Positions 26,265-34,670 of a stretch of DNA of 64,000 bases are shown here, piece by piece. A program made the translations under genes and the position numbers. A model generated the notes under the pieces. It had not been told where the DNA came from, ran no database searches, and saw only the letters and a program-made list of their open reading frames with translations. This DNA is from CAZKTO01 sp964555685 (GTDB lineage Bacteria; Chloroflexota; Dehalococcoidia; SHYB01). The stretch spans positions 55,015-119,014 of the forward strand of contig CAZKTO010000001.1 in the NCBI GenBank assembly GCA_964555685.1. Reading direction: 5' to 3'. How positions within the stretch are numbered: position 1 is the stretch's first letter; each line of letters opens with the position of its first letter.

Positions 26265-27152
26265 CTACTCGAAGAGGTCCCCGAGGACGATCCAGTAGAC
26301 GATGAGATATGCCCCGGCGCCCGCGAGCAGGAGGGCGCTCAGCCGGTGGACGTAGGGCGTCATCCCCCGGAGCGCCTGGGTCACCGCTCCCTTGAACGCG
26401 GCCGCGCTGAGGCTCACCGCCACCACCACGGCGCCCATGCCCAGGCCGTAGCTCACGAACTGGGCCACCGAGCTCCCGAGATCATAGCGCGCGATGCCGA
26501 AACCCACCACCACCAGGAAGATCGGCAGGGTGCAGGAGAGGGAGGCGGCCCCGTAGGCGATGCCGTAGAGGAAGGCGGAGCCGAGTCCTCGCCCCCGGGG
26601 CCGGCCGATGCGGGTCATCGCCGCGAGCCCCAGGGACCGGCCCGTGACCAGCAGCCACAGGCCCAGCGCCGCCAAGGCGCCGCCTATGGAGAGCCCGGCC
26701 CAGGGGAAGCCGCGCACGATGGCCGTCCCGCCGGAGGCGATGGCGGAGCCCACGGCGGCGAAGAGGACCACGAACCCCAGGGTGACCATGATCCCGAAGG
26801 CGACGGCCCGCCCGAGCTGCTGGAACGTCACCTCGTCCGGACCGGCGCCGGGCTCCCGGTCGCCCAGGTAGTAGCCGACGTAGGCCGGCAGCATGAGAAA
26901 GCCGCAGGGATTCACGCTGGCCACGACCCCGGCGCCGAAGGCGTAGCCGAAGGGCAGCAGGCGGGCGATCCTGGAGGCGTACTCCTCCGGGCTGATGGAG
27001 TCGCCGGTGGTGCTGCGGATGCCCAGGGCGAAGACGGCGCCCATGAATCCCAGCATGAAGACGGCGACGGCGATAATGGCCCAGAGGGGCGGCCCCTGGG
27101 CAGCGGCGCTGGACCTGGCGCGGGCCGTCTCCGGTGGCGCGCCGCCATGCAT
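26265..27152 (-). CDS. ccdA: cytochrome c biogenesis membrane protein CcdA
   Basis: 295 residues from the ATG at 27152, which has GGAG nine bases upstream; in-frame codons farther upstream read through the end of an inserted element and are unlikely to be used. After a ~45-residue tail and one extra span come the six CcdA spans with the paired redox cysteines in SVNPCGFLMLPAYVG and ASLSCTLPIFLVV. It carries reducing power across the membrane to the TlpA-like protein encoded next. Confidence 0.9.
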   Translation of the reverse strand: MHGGAPPETARARSSAAAQGPPLWAIIAVAVFMLGFMGAVFALGIRSTTGDSISPEEYASRIARLLPFGYAFGAGVVASVNPCGFLMLPAYVGYYLGDREPGAGPDEVTFQQLGRAVAFGIMVTLGFVVLFAAVGSAIASGGTAIVRGFPWAGLSIGGALAALGLWLLVTGRSLGLAAMTRIGRPRGRGLGSAFLYGIAYGAASLSCTLPIFLVVVGFGIARYDLGSSVAQFVSYGLGMGAVVVAVSLSAAAFKGAVTQALRGMTPYVHRLSALLLAGAGAYLIVYWIVLGDLFE

Positions 27153-27184
27153 CGGCTCCAACGATCCCACAATATCACCTTTAG

Positions 27185-27335
27185 CGCTCTGTTCCATAAG
27201 AACCATGTCATTCTGAGGCCCGACGTGTCGGGGCGAAGAATCTGGGGAGGGGCCCCACCCCAGACCCTTCGTCGTCCCGACCCACCGGGACTCCTCAGGG
27301 TGACAACAGACGCAACGTCTTTATGGAACGGAGCA
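27185..27335. mobile_element. MITE-like element with TTTAG target duplication (151 bp)
   Basis: Ends CGCTCTGTTCCATAA and TTATGGAACGGAGCA are inverted repeats (13 of 15). TTTAG is repeated on both sides (27180-27184 and 27336-27340). The interior has the GTCATTCTGAG...GAAGAATCTGGGG...CAGGGTGACA repeat also found inside the 22021 element. It lies just upstream of the ccdA start and may separate that gene from its original promoter. Confidence 0.68.
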
Positions 27336-27349
27336 TTTAGCTACGTGCC

Positions 27350-27473
27350 TTGTTCCATACGGCTGTTGTCATTGGTGCGAAAATGCCGTGTCTCAACGAA
27401 GAATCTGGTGCGGGGCCCGCCTCCCCAGACCCTGAGTCCCGACTTGTCGGGACGAAGGGTGACACGAGACCGG
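27350..27473. repeat. degenerate second copy of the CATTCTGAG/GAAGAATCT repeat
   Basis: Starts TTGTTCCATA like the neighbour's end, then GTTGTCATTGG, GAAGAATCTGG, CCCAGACCCTGAGTCCCGAC and AAGGGTGACACGAG. Recognisably the same interior as 27185-27335 but without good terminal repeats. It ends at the stop codon of the lipoprotein gene. Nothing coding is seen in 27153-27473. Confidence 0.5.
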
Positions 27474-28427
27474 CTATCCACTTGACCCGCTCAGCATCCT
27501 TTGGAGGGCGGCTTCGAGCTCCTCCTCGCTCGCTAGGGCCTCGAATTTGGCGAAGAGCCGGCCATCAGCATTGACAAGGAACGTCCAGGGCTCGGTGGGC
27601 AGGTTCCACTCTTTAGCATAAGGGCTGAGCCGGAACAGGCCCTCGTTCCTGAGCGGGCCCAGCTCGTAGGGTTCAATATGGATGAAGTCCACCCGGTCAT
27701 GGTACTGGGGATAGAGGGAGGCAACGACATCGGTTACGGGGCCACAGATGCGGGACCTGCAAAAGGTTGGCGTGGCGAAAACTACCACGAAAGGCCTTTT
27801 CCGCTCCAAGGCTTGAGCAATCGAGACCTGATGAAGCTCAGGCCTTGGAGAGATGGAGCTATCGATGTCCGAGAGATCAGCCACATCGGCCGCGGTGGGA
27901 TTTCGGGTAGCGGGCACCCGCTCGCCGATGGCGGGAGTAGCGCTGCGTTCCCGCACCTGGAAGGCCAAAGACCCTGAGAGAGGCTTCCCGGCTCCGATCG
28001 CGGCAGCGGTCACGAAGGCGACCCAAATGCGTGGGGATTCAAAGACAACATCGTCCACTACATACACCCCTCGCGCCTCGTCATGACTCTCAGTGGCCCC
28101 ACCTGCATGGGTATGCGTGAATGAAGTGACGACCCGGCGGTAGGTGGCCTGGGCCACGCTCTTTATCACAGTAGTTCCATCCTGGTCGGGGCCGAAAGCT
28201 ACCTCTGCCCTGGCGTCCTCCACAGGGTTTCCATCGAAATCGAAAAGGGCAAAGGAGAATCGGTTGTGGCCCACTGCAAAATCTGTGGACGCCGCCAGAA
28301 CGTTCACCTGGGGATCTTGGGGCGCGCGGGTGGTCGTGGGAGTCGAGCTACCGCACGCAGCCACGGCCAAGACAGCCACCATGACCATCCCAAGGAGGGT
28401 GCCCGTGTTCCTGTGCCGACCGGTCAC
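27474..28427 (-). CDS. lipoprotein with C-terminal thioredoxin-like domain
   Basis: 317 residues beginning at GTG. Signal and lipobox: MVMVAVLAVAACGSS. Residues about 40-170 form a beta-rich domain (NRFSFALFDFDGNPVEDARA, YVVDDVVFESPRIWVAFVTA). Residues about 200-317 look like a thioredoxin/SCO-type fold: KRPFVVVFATPTFCRSRICG, LPTEPWTFLVNADGRLFAKFE. The two cysteines are spaced CxxxxC rather than CxxC, so disulfide reductase activity is uncertain. Probably an envelope redox or metal-delivery protein. GC content is a little below that of its neighbours. Confidence 0.7.
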   Translation of the reverse strand: MTGRHRNTGTLLGMVMVAVLAVAACGSSTPTTTRAPQDPQVNVLAASTDFAVGHNRFSFALFDFDGNPVEDARAEVAFGPDQDGTTVIKSVAQATYRRVVTSFTHTHAGGATESHDEARGVYVVDDVVFESPRIWVAFVTAAAIGAGKPLSGSLAFQVRERSATPAIGERVPATRNPTAADVADLSDIDSSISPRPELHQVSIAQALERKRPFVVVFATPTFCRSRICGPVTDVVASLYPQYHDRVDFIHIEPYELGPLRNEGLFRLSPYAKEWNLPTEPWTFLVNADGRLFAKFEALASEEELEAALQRMLSGSSG

Positions 28428-28513
28428 GCTCTCAGGTCTCCGCGCGCTCTATGGCAACCCCCAGATGTGAGACCACTAAAGCTGAAATTCCTTCCTTGAC
28501 CCCTGTCCCCTCT

Positions 28514-28552
28514 TGGTCTTTGTGTCTTCGAGTCTTTGTGGTGAAATTCCTC
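28514..28552. repeat. TCTTTGTG/TCTTCGAG short tandem motif
   Basis: TTGGTCTTTGTG-TCTTCGAG-TCTTTGTGG-TGAAATTCC, a small direct-repeat block that I recall as a common intergenic sequence of environmental genomes. The surrounding 28428-28816 interval otherwise holds only the redoxin remnant. Confidence 0.35.
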
Positions 28553-28743
28553 TAAAGCTCCCTCAGCGACTTCAAGATCCGGTCGGCGTGGTTCCCAAAC
28601 AAGGGGTCCTGGACTCGCTGCCGGAGCACACCGTTGCGGTCGATAATCACGTACCCCATCGCCGCGATCACGTCCCCGCCGTGGTCGATCTCCATACTGG
28701 TACGGCTTGATGACGCCAGGATAAAAGGAGACCAATCGGGCAT
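28552..28743 (-). pseudogene. C-terminal remnant of a redoxin-domain protein
   Basis: A 63-codon frame. Its second half, MGYVIIDRNGVLRQRVQDPL and NHADRILKSLREL, resembles the last strands and helix of AhpC/TSA or thioredoxin-like proteins. The first residues do not fit, and plausible upstream sequence (EEEDARLVSFYPGV) is in another frame, so the gene seems truncated and frameshifted. Low certainty. Confidence 0.35.
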
Positions 28744-28816
28744 CTTCTTCCTCCTGCCTCGCGGGGACTCCGACCGGACTCAATAGCTTACCTTATTTGG
28801 CCAAAACGCCCCCGGC

Positions 28817-29791
28817 TCAGGACGGCGCGTCCTGCGACCAGCTCTTGCCGGCGTCGGCGCTCTTCCAGAACTGGCCCGAGACGTCGGCGGCGTAGAGAGC
28901 GCCCGTGGCCGCGTCCCGCGCGATGGCGATGACGTCGACGTTCTGGAGACCGGTGTTGCTGGCCTGCCACGTCTCTCCCCCGTCGGCGCTCTTGTAGACC
29001 GTGCCGCCGGAGACGGCGTAGACGGTCTGTGGATCGGCGGCGAGGGTCAGGACGTCGGTGACGCGGGAGGCCGGGATGCCGCCGGTGACGAGGCGAAAGG
29101 TCGCGCCGCCGTCGTCGCTGCGGACGAAGCCGCGCCCGGAGTGCAGCGCGAAGAGAGACTGGGGCGCGCCGGCCTTTACCGCTAGCGACGTGATAGACGC
29201 GTCCGCCAGGGGGAGCACGCGCCTCCACGTCCGGGCGGCGTCGTCGCTCCGGTAGAGCCCGTCCTGCTGCACGAAGGCGTAGAGTGTCTGGCCGCCCGCC
29301 GGATCGACGGCCAGGGCGCGGACCTTCAGCGCGGGCAGGTCTGTTGGGAGGTCCCGCCACGTGGCCCCGGCGTCGTCGGAGCGCAAGAGGAACCCATCGC
29401 CGGCGGCGAGGAACGCTCCGGACTTGGGTACGCTGACCACCGAGTAGACGGGCAGGTCGGGGACGGCCACGCGGTCCCACCTCCGTCCGCCATCGCGGGT
29501 CCGGTAGAGGCCCGTGAGGTCGCCCAGGAGGCGTACCTGGGTGTCCGCCGGGCTCACCGCCACCGAGAAGACCTGGTTGAAGAAGGGAGCGGAGGAGCCG
29601 CCGCCGAGGACGTTACGGAAAAGGAAGACGAGGACAACGATGAGGACGACGCCGGCGATGAGCCCGCCGACGATCCAGTCCGTCGACATCCGGGAGAGGA
29701 GGCCGGGCTCGGGGGCGCCGCCGCGCCGGTCCGTGCGCCGGGCGGCATGGGCCCGCCGCTCGTCCCGCCTGCGCCCGCGCCTGCTGGCCAA
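28817..29791 (-). CDS. membrane-anchored BNR/Ycf48-like beta-propeller protein
   Basis: 324 residues from a TTG at 29791, selected because AAGGAG lies six bases before it and because the charged N-terminus (ASRRGRRRDERRAHAARR) then precedes a clear membrane helix (WIVGGLIAGVVLIVVLVFLF). The exterior carries at least six Asp-box (BNR) hairpins: TRDGGRRWDRV, SDDAGATWRDL, SDDAARTWRRV, SDDGGATFRLV, SADGGETWQAS and SADAGKSWSQD. Such repeats build a beta-propeller, as in sortilin-type VPS10 or Ycf48 proteins. Ligand and role are unknown. Confidence 0.75.
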   Translation of the reverse strand: MASRRGRRRDERRAHAARRTDRRGGAPEPGLLSRMSTDWIVGGLIAGVVLIVVLVFLFRNVLGGGSSAPFFNQVFSVAVSPADTQVRLLGDLTGLYRTRDGGRRWDRVAVPDLPVYSVVSVPKSGAFLAAGDGFLLRSDDAGATWRDLPTDLPALKVRALAVDPAGGQTLYAFVQQDGLYRSDDAARTWRRVLPLADASITSLAVKAGAPQSLFALHSGRGFVRSDDGGATFRLVTGGIPASRVTDVLTLAADPQTVYAVSGGTVYKSADGGETWQASNTGLQNVDVIAIARDAATGALYAADVSGQFWKSADAGKSWSQDAPS

Positions 29792-29868
29792 CGCTGCTCC
29801 TTGAAGTGCGACTCCTCCGGGGATTGTACCGGAATTCACGAAGCCCGTCGAATATCGGCGCGGGGGCC

Positions 29869-30651
29869 CTACGCCAGCTCGGCGATGGGCTCCCCTTCGA
29901 ACGGCTTCAGCTTGTAGTAGCTCGCCCGCCCATGCTCCAGGTGCACCATCACCGTTGCGCCGGTGACGCCGTCGGCCGTCGCGAGGTACTCCACGGCGCG
30001 GGCGATATCCTCCGGCTGGAGCAGCCCCGAGCGGGCCATCCCCTCGACGACGGGACGCGCCGTGTGCTTCAAGATCGGCGTGTCGACGCCCGAGGGGCAG
30101 ATGGCGTTCACCCGGATGCGGTGCGGCTCCAGGAGCAGCGCCAGCGACCGGGTCAGCCCCAGGACGCCGGCCTTGGCGGAGGCGTAGGCGAGGCCCTGGG
30201 CGTAGCTCGTCAGCCCTGCCATGGAGGACATGTTGACGATGACGCCGCCGCCCTGGGCCTGCATCACCGGGGCGACGGCCCGCGCCGCGAGGAAGAGGCC
30301 TGTCAGGTCCACGTCGATGACCCAGCGCCACTCGTCCACCGGCACCTCCTCGATGGCCGGGTGCGAGCGCAGGACCGCGGCGTTGTTGTGGAGCACGTGC
30401 ACCCCGCCGAAGGCGCTCAGAGCCCTGCCCACGATCTCCTGCACGCCCACCGGCGAGGCGACGTCCCCCTTGACGAAGAGGGCCTGACCGCCGGAGCCCT
30501 TCACCTGCTCCACTGTCTCCTGGCCGCCGCGCTCGTCCAGGTCCGCCACGACGACCTTGGCCCCCTTGCTCACGAAGAGGCGCGCCGTGGCCCGGCCGAT
30601 CCCCGAGCCTCCGCCGGTGATGAGAGCGACCTTCCCTTGCAGCGAGCCCAT
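29869..30651 (-). CDS. short-chain dehydrogenase/reductase
   Basis: 260 residues from the ATG at 30651 (AAGGAG six bases before). Motifs: KVALITGGGSGIGRATARLF, VVVADLDERGG (NAD-type), HNNAAVLRS in place of NNAG, Ser in VNMSSMAG and YASAKAGVLGL. The C-terminal region (SGVDTPILKHTARPVVEGMA, GVTGATVMVHLEHG) is usual. Substrate unknown. It lies head-to-head with the amidohydrolase gene across a repeat-filled 296-bp gap. Confidence 0.9.
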   Translation of the reverse strand: MGSLQGKVALITGGGSGIGRATARLFVSKGAKVVVADLDERGGQETVEQVKGSGGQALFVKGDVASPVGVQEIVGRALSAFGGVHVLHNNAAVLRSHPAIEEVPVDEWRWVIDVDLTGLFLAARAVAPVMQAQGGGVIVNMSSMAGLTSYAQGLAYASAKAGVLGLTRSLALLLEPHRIRVNAICPSGVDTPILKHTARPVVEGMARSGLLQPEDIARAVEYLATADGVTGATVMVHLEHGRASYYKLKPFEGEPIAELA

Positions 30652-30663
30652 GCCTTGCTCCTT

Positions 30664-30754
30664 GCCGCCCCGACGAGTCGGGGCCAGTGCGCCGCTTGCG
30701 GCACGCGCACGCATGAAGCTATCTCGAAATTCCCTCCCCCTTGATGGGGGAGGG
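30664..30754. repeat. dispersed palindromes in a divergent intergenic region
   Basis: CCCCGACGAGTCGGGG at about 30664-30681 and CCTCCCCC-TTGAT-GGGGGAGG at 30732-30754. The first type (CCCCGACnnGTCGGGG) also occurs near 22128, 24546, 30905, 32070, 32098 and 38400 in this window, always outside genes or at gene edges. No promoter was recognised in 30652-30947. Confidence 0.55.
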
Positions 30755-30947
30755 TGAGGGTGGGGGTGAAACCTTACCTGATTAACGACATTTCGGGATA
30801 GTGTCATGGTATCCGCCACCGTTCGGCTTGACAACAGGAGTTCGGCTTGTAGCCACGGCGTGGGGAGTGCTAGGATGCGCGCATGCTGGAGCCGTCCTTG
30901 GGAGCCCCGACGCGTCGGGGGCCCAGGAACGGCGGCGAGGAGGCGCT

Positions 30948-32039
30948 ATGGGCGCGTTCACGGTGATCTCGGCCGACTCCCACGTCGTGGAGCCCGCGGA
31001 GCTGTGGCTCGAGCACATCGACCCGGCCTTCCGCGAGCGGGCTCCGCGGGTCGTGCGCGATGAGACGCGCCGAGAGGACGTCTTCGTCTGCGAGGGGATG
31101 CGCCTCCTGCCGCCAGCGGGCATGTCGCAGGCCGGGGCGGACCGCACCAAGATGGACCGCACCATGGCCGGCGTCTACCCCGGCGCCTATGATCCCCAGG
31201 CCCGCCTCAAGGACATGGCCCGCGATCATGTGGACGCCGAGGTCCTCTACCCGTCCGTGGCCATGCGCATCTTCGCCCTGGAGGACCGGGCCCTGGTCCG
31301 CGCCTGCTTCCGCGCCTACAACGATTGGATCGCCCGCTTCTGCAAGGCCAACCCCGCCATCTTCAAGGGCATCGGCATGATCGATCTCGACGACATCGAG
31401 AGCGCCGTCGGCGAGACCCACCGGGCCAAGCGCCTGGGCCTGGCCGGGCTCATGATCACCATCGCCAGCGACGACCCGACGCTCTATGGCACCACCGCCT
31501 ACGACCCGTTCTGGGCCGCGGCTGAGACTCTCGCCATGCCCGTCAGCGTCCACATCGTCACCGACAAGAAGCCCATCAAGTTCGACATGACCTCGGAGAC
31601 CCTCTCGGCCGTGGAGGCCATGCGCACCCTGGCCAACATGGTCTTCGGCGGCCTCTTCCTGCGCTTCCCCAAGCTGCGCGTCGTCTCCGCGGAGAACGAC
31701 GCCGGCTGGGCCGGCTATTTCGTGGAGAAGATGGACTACCTCTTCCAGGACCAGGTCCGCACCACGATCCGCGACTATCCCATCAAGGGCAAGGGGATGC
31801 TGCCCAGCGAGTACATGCGCCGTAACGTGGCCCTCACCTTCATCTACGACCGCTCGGGCGTCGAGGCGCGTCACTGGTTCGGCGTTGAGAACCTCATGTG
31901 GTCCAGCGACTACCCCCACAACGCCAGCACCTGGCCCAAGTCCCAGGAAGTGCTGGCCTATCTGTTCAAGGGCGTGCCCAGGGCCGAGCGGCAGCTGATG
32001 GTGGCCGGGAACGCCGCCCGCACCTACGGCTTCGCCTGA
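30948..32039 (+). CDS. amidohydrolase-2 family metal-dependent hydrolase
   Basis: 363 residues from ATG 30948 (GAGGAGG upstream). TIM-barrel amidohydrolase-2 features: the metal-binding opening VISADSHVVEP (D-x-H), GIGMIDLDDIESAV, the metal His in MPVSVHIV, and SSDYPHNASTWP with the conserved Asp. This subfamily includes decarboxylases of aromatic acids (ACMSD/gamma-resorcylate type) and other C-C or C-O hydrolases. The lack of neighbours in a known pathway prevents naming a substrate. It is monocistronic, with palindromic repeats before and after. Confidence 0.82.
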   Translation: MGAFTVISADSHVVEPAELWLEHIDPAFRERAPRVVRDETRREDVFVCEGMRLLPPAGMSQAGADRTKMDRTMAGVYPGAYDPQARLKDMARDHVDAEVLYPSVAMRIFALEDRALVRACFRAYNDWIARFCKANPAIFKGIGMIDLDDIESAVGETHRAKRLGLAGLMITIASDDPTLYGTTAYDPFWAAAETLAMPVSVHIVTDKKPIKFDMTSETLSAVEAMRTLANMVFGGLFLRFPKLRVVSAENDAGWAGYFVEKMDYLFQDQVRTTIRDYPIKGKGMLPSEYMRRNVALTFIYDRSGVEARHWFGVENLMWSSDYPHNASTWPKSQEVLAYLFKGVPRAERQLMVAGNAARTYGFA

Positions 32040-32065
32040 CGGCGGCCCGCAGGGACCCGCAGCGG

Positions 32066-32116
32066 CGCCCCCGACTCGTCGGGGCGCAAGGCTGGGCCCC
32101 GACAGGTCGGGGCGCC
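32066..32116. repeat. two tandem CCCCGAC..GTCGGGG palindromes
   Basis: GCGCCCCCGACTCGTCGGGG and GGCCCCGACAGGTCGGGGC, 9 bp apart, in the 234-bp gap after the amidohydrolase gene. They could terminate transcription but lack T-runs. The following 32117-32273 holds no recognisable feature apart from the ribosome site GAGGAGG of the kinase. Confidence 0.5.
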
Positions 32117-32273
32117 CGGCGAAGGGCCACTCCCCTGATCGCTTATCCGGCGACATGGTGGTAGCACCCTACAGGGCCTTGACGACGATCGGTACTGTAC
32201 CGTGAAGAGGGGTCCGGGGTACGAATACGCGGTGGCGCGCTCCATGCCGCCGCCCATCGTGAGGAGGCGCGTC

Positions 32274-33863
32274 ATGGGACGCGACGCCAAGAGCGCCGAC
32301 AAGCGCGCCAAGGCCAAGGGGACGGTGGCCCGCCTGCGCCAGAGCGAGGAGCGCTTCCGCCTCCTCGCCGAGAACGCCCGCGACATGGTCTACCACTATC
32401 GCATCGCCGAGCCCCAGGGCTTCCAGTACGCCAGCCCGGCATGGGAGCGCATCCTGGGGTACACGCCCGGGGAGCTGTACGCCGATCCCGCCATCGGCGA
32501 CAGGATTGTGCATCCGGACGACCGGGGCGCCCTCCAGAAGATTCGCGACACGCGGCGGCCTGGAGCGGACGCAGGTCCCGCAGCGTTCGATGGGCTTCAG
32601 GCATTCCGGTGGATCGCCAAGGACGGCCGCGTCGTCTGGGTCGAGCTGACGCGCACCCCGGTCTATGGGGTCGGCGGCGCCATCGTGGCTGTCCAGGGCA
32701 CCGCCCGGGACGTCACCGGCCGAGTGCGCGCCGAGGAGGCCTTGCGCCAGACCAACGAGCGGCTCCAGAGCTCCGGGCGCCGCGTGGTGAAGGCCCAGGA
32801 GAACGTCCGCCGGATGGTGGCGGAGCGGCTCCACAGCAAGGTCCAAAACCGCCTGGTGGTGGCTGGGCAGCACATCAAGATCGCCCTCGAGGGCGTCGCC
32901 GGCCCCGCGGCCGGGCACATGGAACAGGCCGCCTCCATCCTCCACTCCGTCTGCCACGAAGACCTCCGCACCCTGACCCGGCAGCTCCACCCAGCCATGA
33001 TCCGCATTGGCCTGCTGCCCACGCTCCGCTCCCTGGCCGACTCCTTCGAGAACGTCGAGGTGGACATCCATTTCGATGCCCTCTCTCCGGAGATGCGGAG
33101 CATCAGCGGGACCGGCCTCGACGAGGGCCTGCGCCTCGCCATCTTCCGCGTCGCCGAGGAGGCCCTGAACAACGTCCAGAAGCATGCCCAGGCAAAGCAC
33201 GCCGGCCTCCTGATCGATACGCCCGCCCCCGGCGCCATCAGCCTGACCATCCGGGACGATGGTAAGGGGTTCGACACGAGCTCGGTGCCCGCTGGCCTGG
33301 GGATCTACTCCATGCAGGACTACTGCACGGCCCAGGGCGGGGAGGTCCGCATCGAAAGCGCGCCGGGCAAGGGCGCCACCGTCGTCGCCACCTTCCCGAT
33401 CCAGTGGAGGGAGGTGCCGTCGCTCCCGCCGGCCCAGGTCCGGCCGCCGGACGCGCCCCATCCCGGCGGCGTCAGGCGGCTCCTCGTGGCCGATGACATA
33501 CCCGAGTTCTGCGCCTTCCTGCGCGAGACCTTCACGCCCGCCGAGGGCTTCGAGATCGTCGGCGAGGCGCACGACGGCCGCGAGGCGGTGGAGCTAGCCG
33601 AGAGGCTCACGCCCAGGCCGGACGTGGCGATCCTGGACATCGATATGCCGCGCCTCACGGGCCCGGAGGCGGCGGCGGCCATCAAGGCCCGCATGCCGGA
33701 CGCGGCGGTATTCCTCACCAGCGCCTACGACCAGGCGGAGTACACCGAGGTGGCGCGCAGCGCCGGCGCGACGGCCTATATCTCCAAGAAGTCCCTGACG
33801 CCCGCCCGAGTCCTCGAGGCGCTGCGCCAGGCCCAGACGGAGCAGCACGCTCCTCACGCTTGA
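32274..33863 (+). CDS. hybrid PAS-histidine kinase (HisKA_3 type) with C-terminal receiver
   Basis: 529 residues from ATG 32274 (GAGGAGGCGC upstream; an in-frame GTG at 32202 is less likely). PAS domain about 22-150 (RLLAENARDMVYHYRIAEP, GYTPGELYADP), HisKA_3 dimerisation helix about 170-240, HATPase_c about 280-375 (EEALNNVQKHAQA, IRDDGKGFD, GLGIYSMQDYCTAQGGEV) and a receiver about 395-515 (LLVADDIPEF, phospho-acceptor in AILDIDMPRL, LTSAY, YISKK). The H-box is ERLHSKVQNRL: the His is kept but the following Asp is Ser. There is no DNA-binding output domain, and no partner regulator is nearby, so signal output must go elsewhere. No membrane helices. Confidence 0.85.
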   Translation: MGRDAKSADKRAKAKGTVARLRQSEERFRLLAENARDMVYHYRIAEPQGFQYASPAWERILGYTPGELYADPAIGDRIVHPDDRGALQKIRDTRRPGADAGPAAFDGLQAFRWIAKDGRVVWVELTRTPVYGVGGAIVAVQGTARDVTGRVRAEEALRQTNERLQSSGRRVVKAQENVRRMVAERLHSKVQNRLVVAGQHIKIALEGVAGPAAGHMEQAASILHSVCHEDLRTLTRQLHPAMIRIGLLPTLRSLADSFENVEVDIHFDALSPEMRSISGTGLDEGLRLAIFRVAEEALNNVQKHAQAKHAGLLIDTPAPGAISLTIRDDGKGFDTSSVPAGLGIYSMQDYCTAQGGEVRIESAPGKGATVVATFPIQWREVPSLPPAQVRPPDAPHPGGVRRLLVADDIPEFCAFLRETFTPAEGFEIVGEAHDGREAVELAERLTPRPDVAILDIDMPRLTGPEAAAAIKARMPDAAVFLTSAYDQAEYTEVARSAGATAYISKKSLTPARVLEALRQAQTEQHAPHA

Positions 33864-33937
33864 GGCTGGCTGCCCGGCCTGGATAGAATCAAGAACTTTT
33901 GAACTGACCTTCCTGTCCAGTACTGATAGACCAGGAG

Positions 33938-34121
33938 TTAGAGTAGCTTCTCGAATTCTTCGACCGTCAGCCCTGCGCCATCCAGAATGGCGGCCAAGGT
34001 GCCCGTTTCGAGGCTACGGTGAGCAGGCACGACGACTTGAGCGAACGGCTGGTCCCGCCTCAGCACGATATGGCTTCCTTTTTGTCTCTTGACGTAGAAG
34101 CCCGCGCGGGAGCTTGCTCAC
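33938..34121 (-). pseudogene. hicA: HicA toxin with internal deletion
   Basis: GTG at 34121 overlaps the hicB stop and opens SKLPR, the normal HicA start, but the next residues, AGFYVKRQKGSHIVLRR, VVVPAHRSLETGTLAAIL and GAGLTVEEFEKLL, are in another frame. About 14 codons (usually SGKEVVKALER) are missing and the frame is shifted. The catalytic His of GSHIV remains but the protein cannot be made whole. The toxin is presumably dead while its antitoxin is intact. Confidence 0.65.
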
Positions 34122-34339
34122 TGGGCGACAACCTGGACCTCGACGGTTTCCCGTCCTACCTCGGTCGGCATCGGGAGCCCGTCCTCCATCAGCGCCTCAA
34201 GGTATGCTTCGATAGCCTCCTTGACGTTACCGATGGCTTCCTTCTTCGTCTCGCCCTGTGAAACACAGCCCTTGAGCGCGGGGGCGTAGGCAACGTAACC
34301 GGACTCGCGGCCCTTTTCAATAATTACGGTGTATCTCAT
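34118..34339 (-). CDS. hicB: HicB-family antitoxin (first module)
   Basis: 73 residues from ATG 34339 (TAAAGGAG upstream). MRYTVIIEKGRESGYVAYAP, ALKGCVSQGETKKEAIGNVK and EAIEAYLEAL are the degenerate RNase-H-like HicB core. There is no C-terminal DNA-binding domain. It neutralises a HicA mRNA interferase by masking its active site; here the downstream hicA is broken. Confidence 0.85.
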   Translation of the reverse strand: MRYTVIIEKGRESGYVAYAPALKGCVSQGETKKEAIGNVKEAIEAYLEALMEDGLPMPTEVGRETVEVQVVAQ

Positions 34340-34375
34340 GTACTGCTCCTTTAGCGTCTCGTCCCACCTGAGTAT

Positions 34376-34432
34376 TGGCTGCCCCGCCAGGACTCGAACC
34401 TGGGTCGAGGGGTCCAAAGTCCTCTGTGCTAC
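34376..34432 (-). pseudogene. partial duplicate of tRNA-Gln (3' part)
   Basis: 57 bases that match 34970-35026 of the intact tRNA-Gln gene at 54 positions: the T-arm, anticodon arm and part of the D-arm plus CCA, in the same orientation. The 5' acceptor strand and D-stem are missing and the anticodon stem mismatches are not compensated, so it is not functional. Direct duplication of a tRNA 3' end is the usual trace of site-specific integration. Confidence 0.7.
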
Positions 34433-34448
34433 TGATCCCTTCAGCGGG

Positions 34449-34670
34449 CTAGCGGGCCGTTTGATAGATGGCCGGACGGTAACGCGGACGCGGGATCGGC
34501 TTGCCTGCTTCGCGGGCTGCTTCCAGCCAGGCTGCCTTGGCGCGCGTTACCTCAGCTAAGGCCTCTTCCGGAGTAGTCCCAAAGGCAGCACAGGACTCCA
34601 GATCCGGAATATCAGCGACATAGCCGCCGTCTTCCTCGCTGTAAAAGATATTGATGTGGTAGTCCTTCAC
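34449..34670 (-). CDS. hicB: HicB-family antitoxin (second module)
   Basis: 73 residues: MKDYHINIFYSEEDGGYVAD, IPDLESCAAFGTTPEEALAE, then a basic tail PRPRYRPAIYQTAR. The fold is the HicB partial RNase-H type. Its ATG overlaps the stop of the upstream hicA-like gene (ATGA), so the pair is translationally coupled in toxin-antitoxin order. It differs strongly from the HicB at 34118. Confidence 0.85.
   Translation of the reverse strand: MKDYHINIFYSEEDGGYVADIPDLESCAAFGTTPEEALAEVTRAKAAWLEAAREAGKPIPRPRYRPAIYQTAR

Noticed and set aside
28817..30331. A 504-residue version of the BNR-repeat protein
   Set aside because: The first 180 residues are a shadow of the neighbouring SDR gene; the TTG at 29791 has the ribosome site and precedes the membrane helix.
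34376..34432. A second functional tRNA-Gln
   Set aside because: The 5' half is absent and the anticodon stem no longer pairs.
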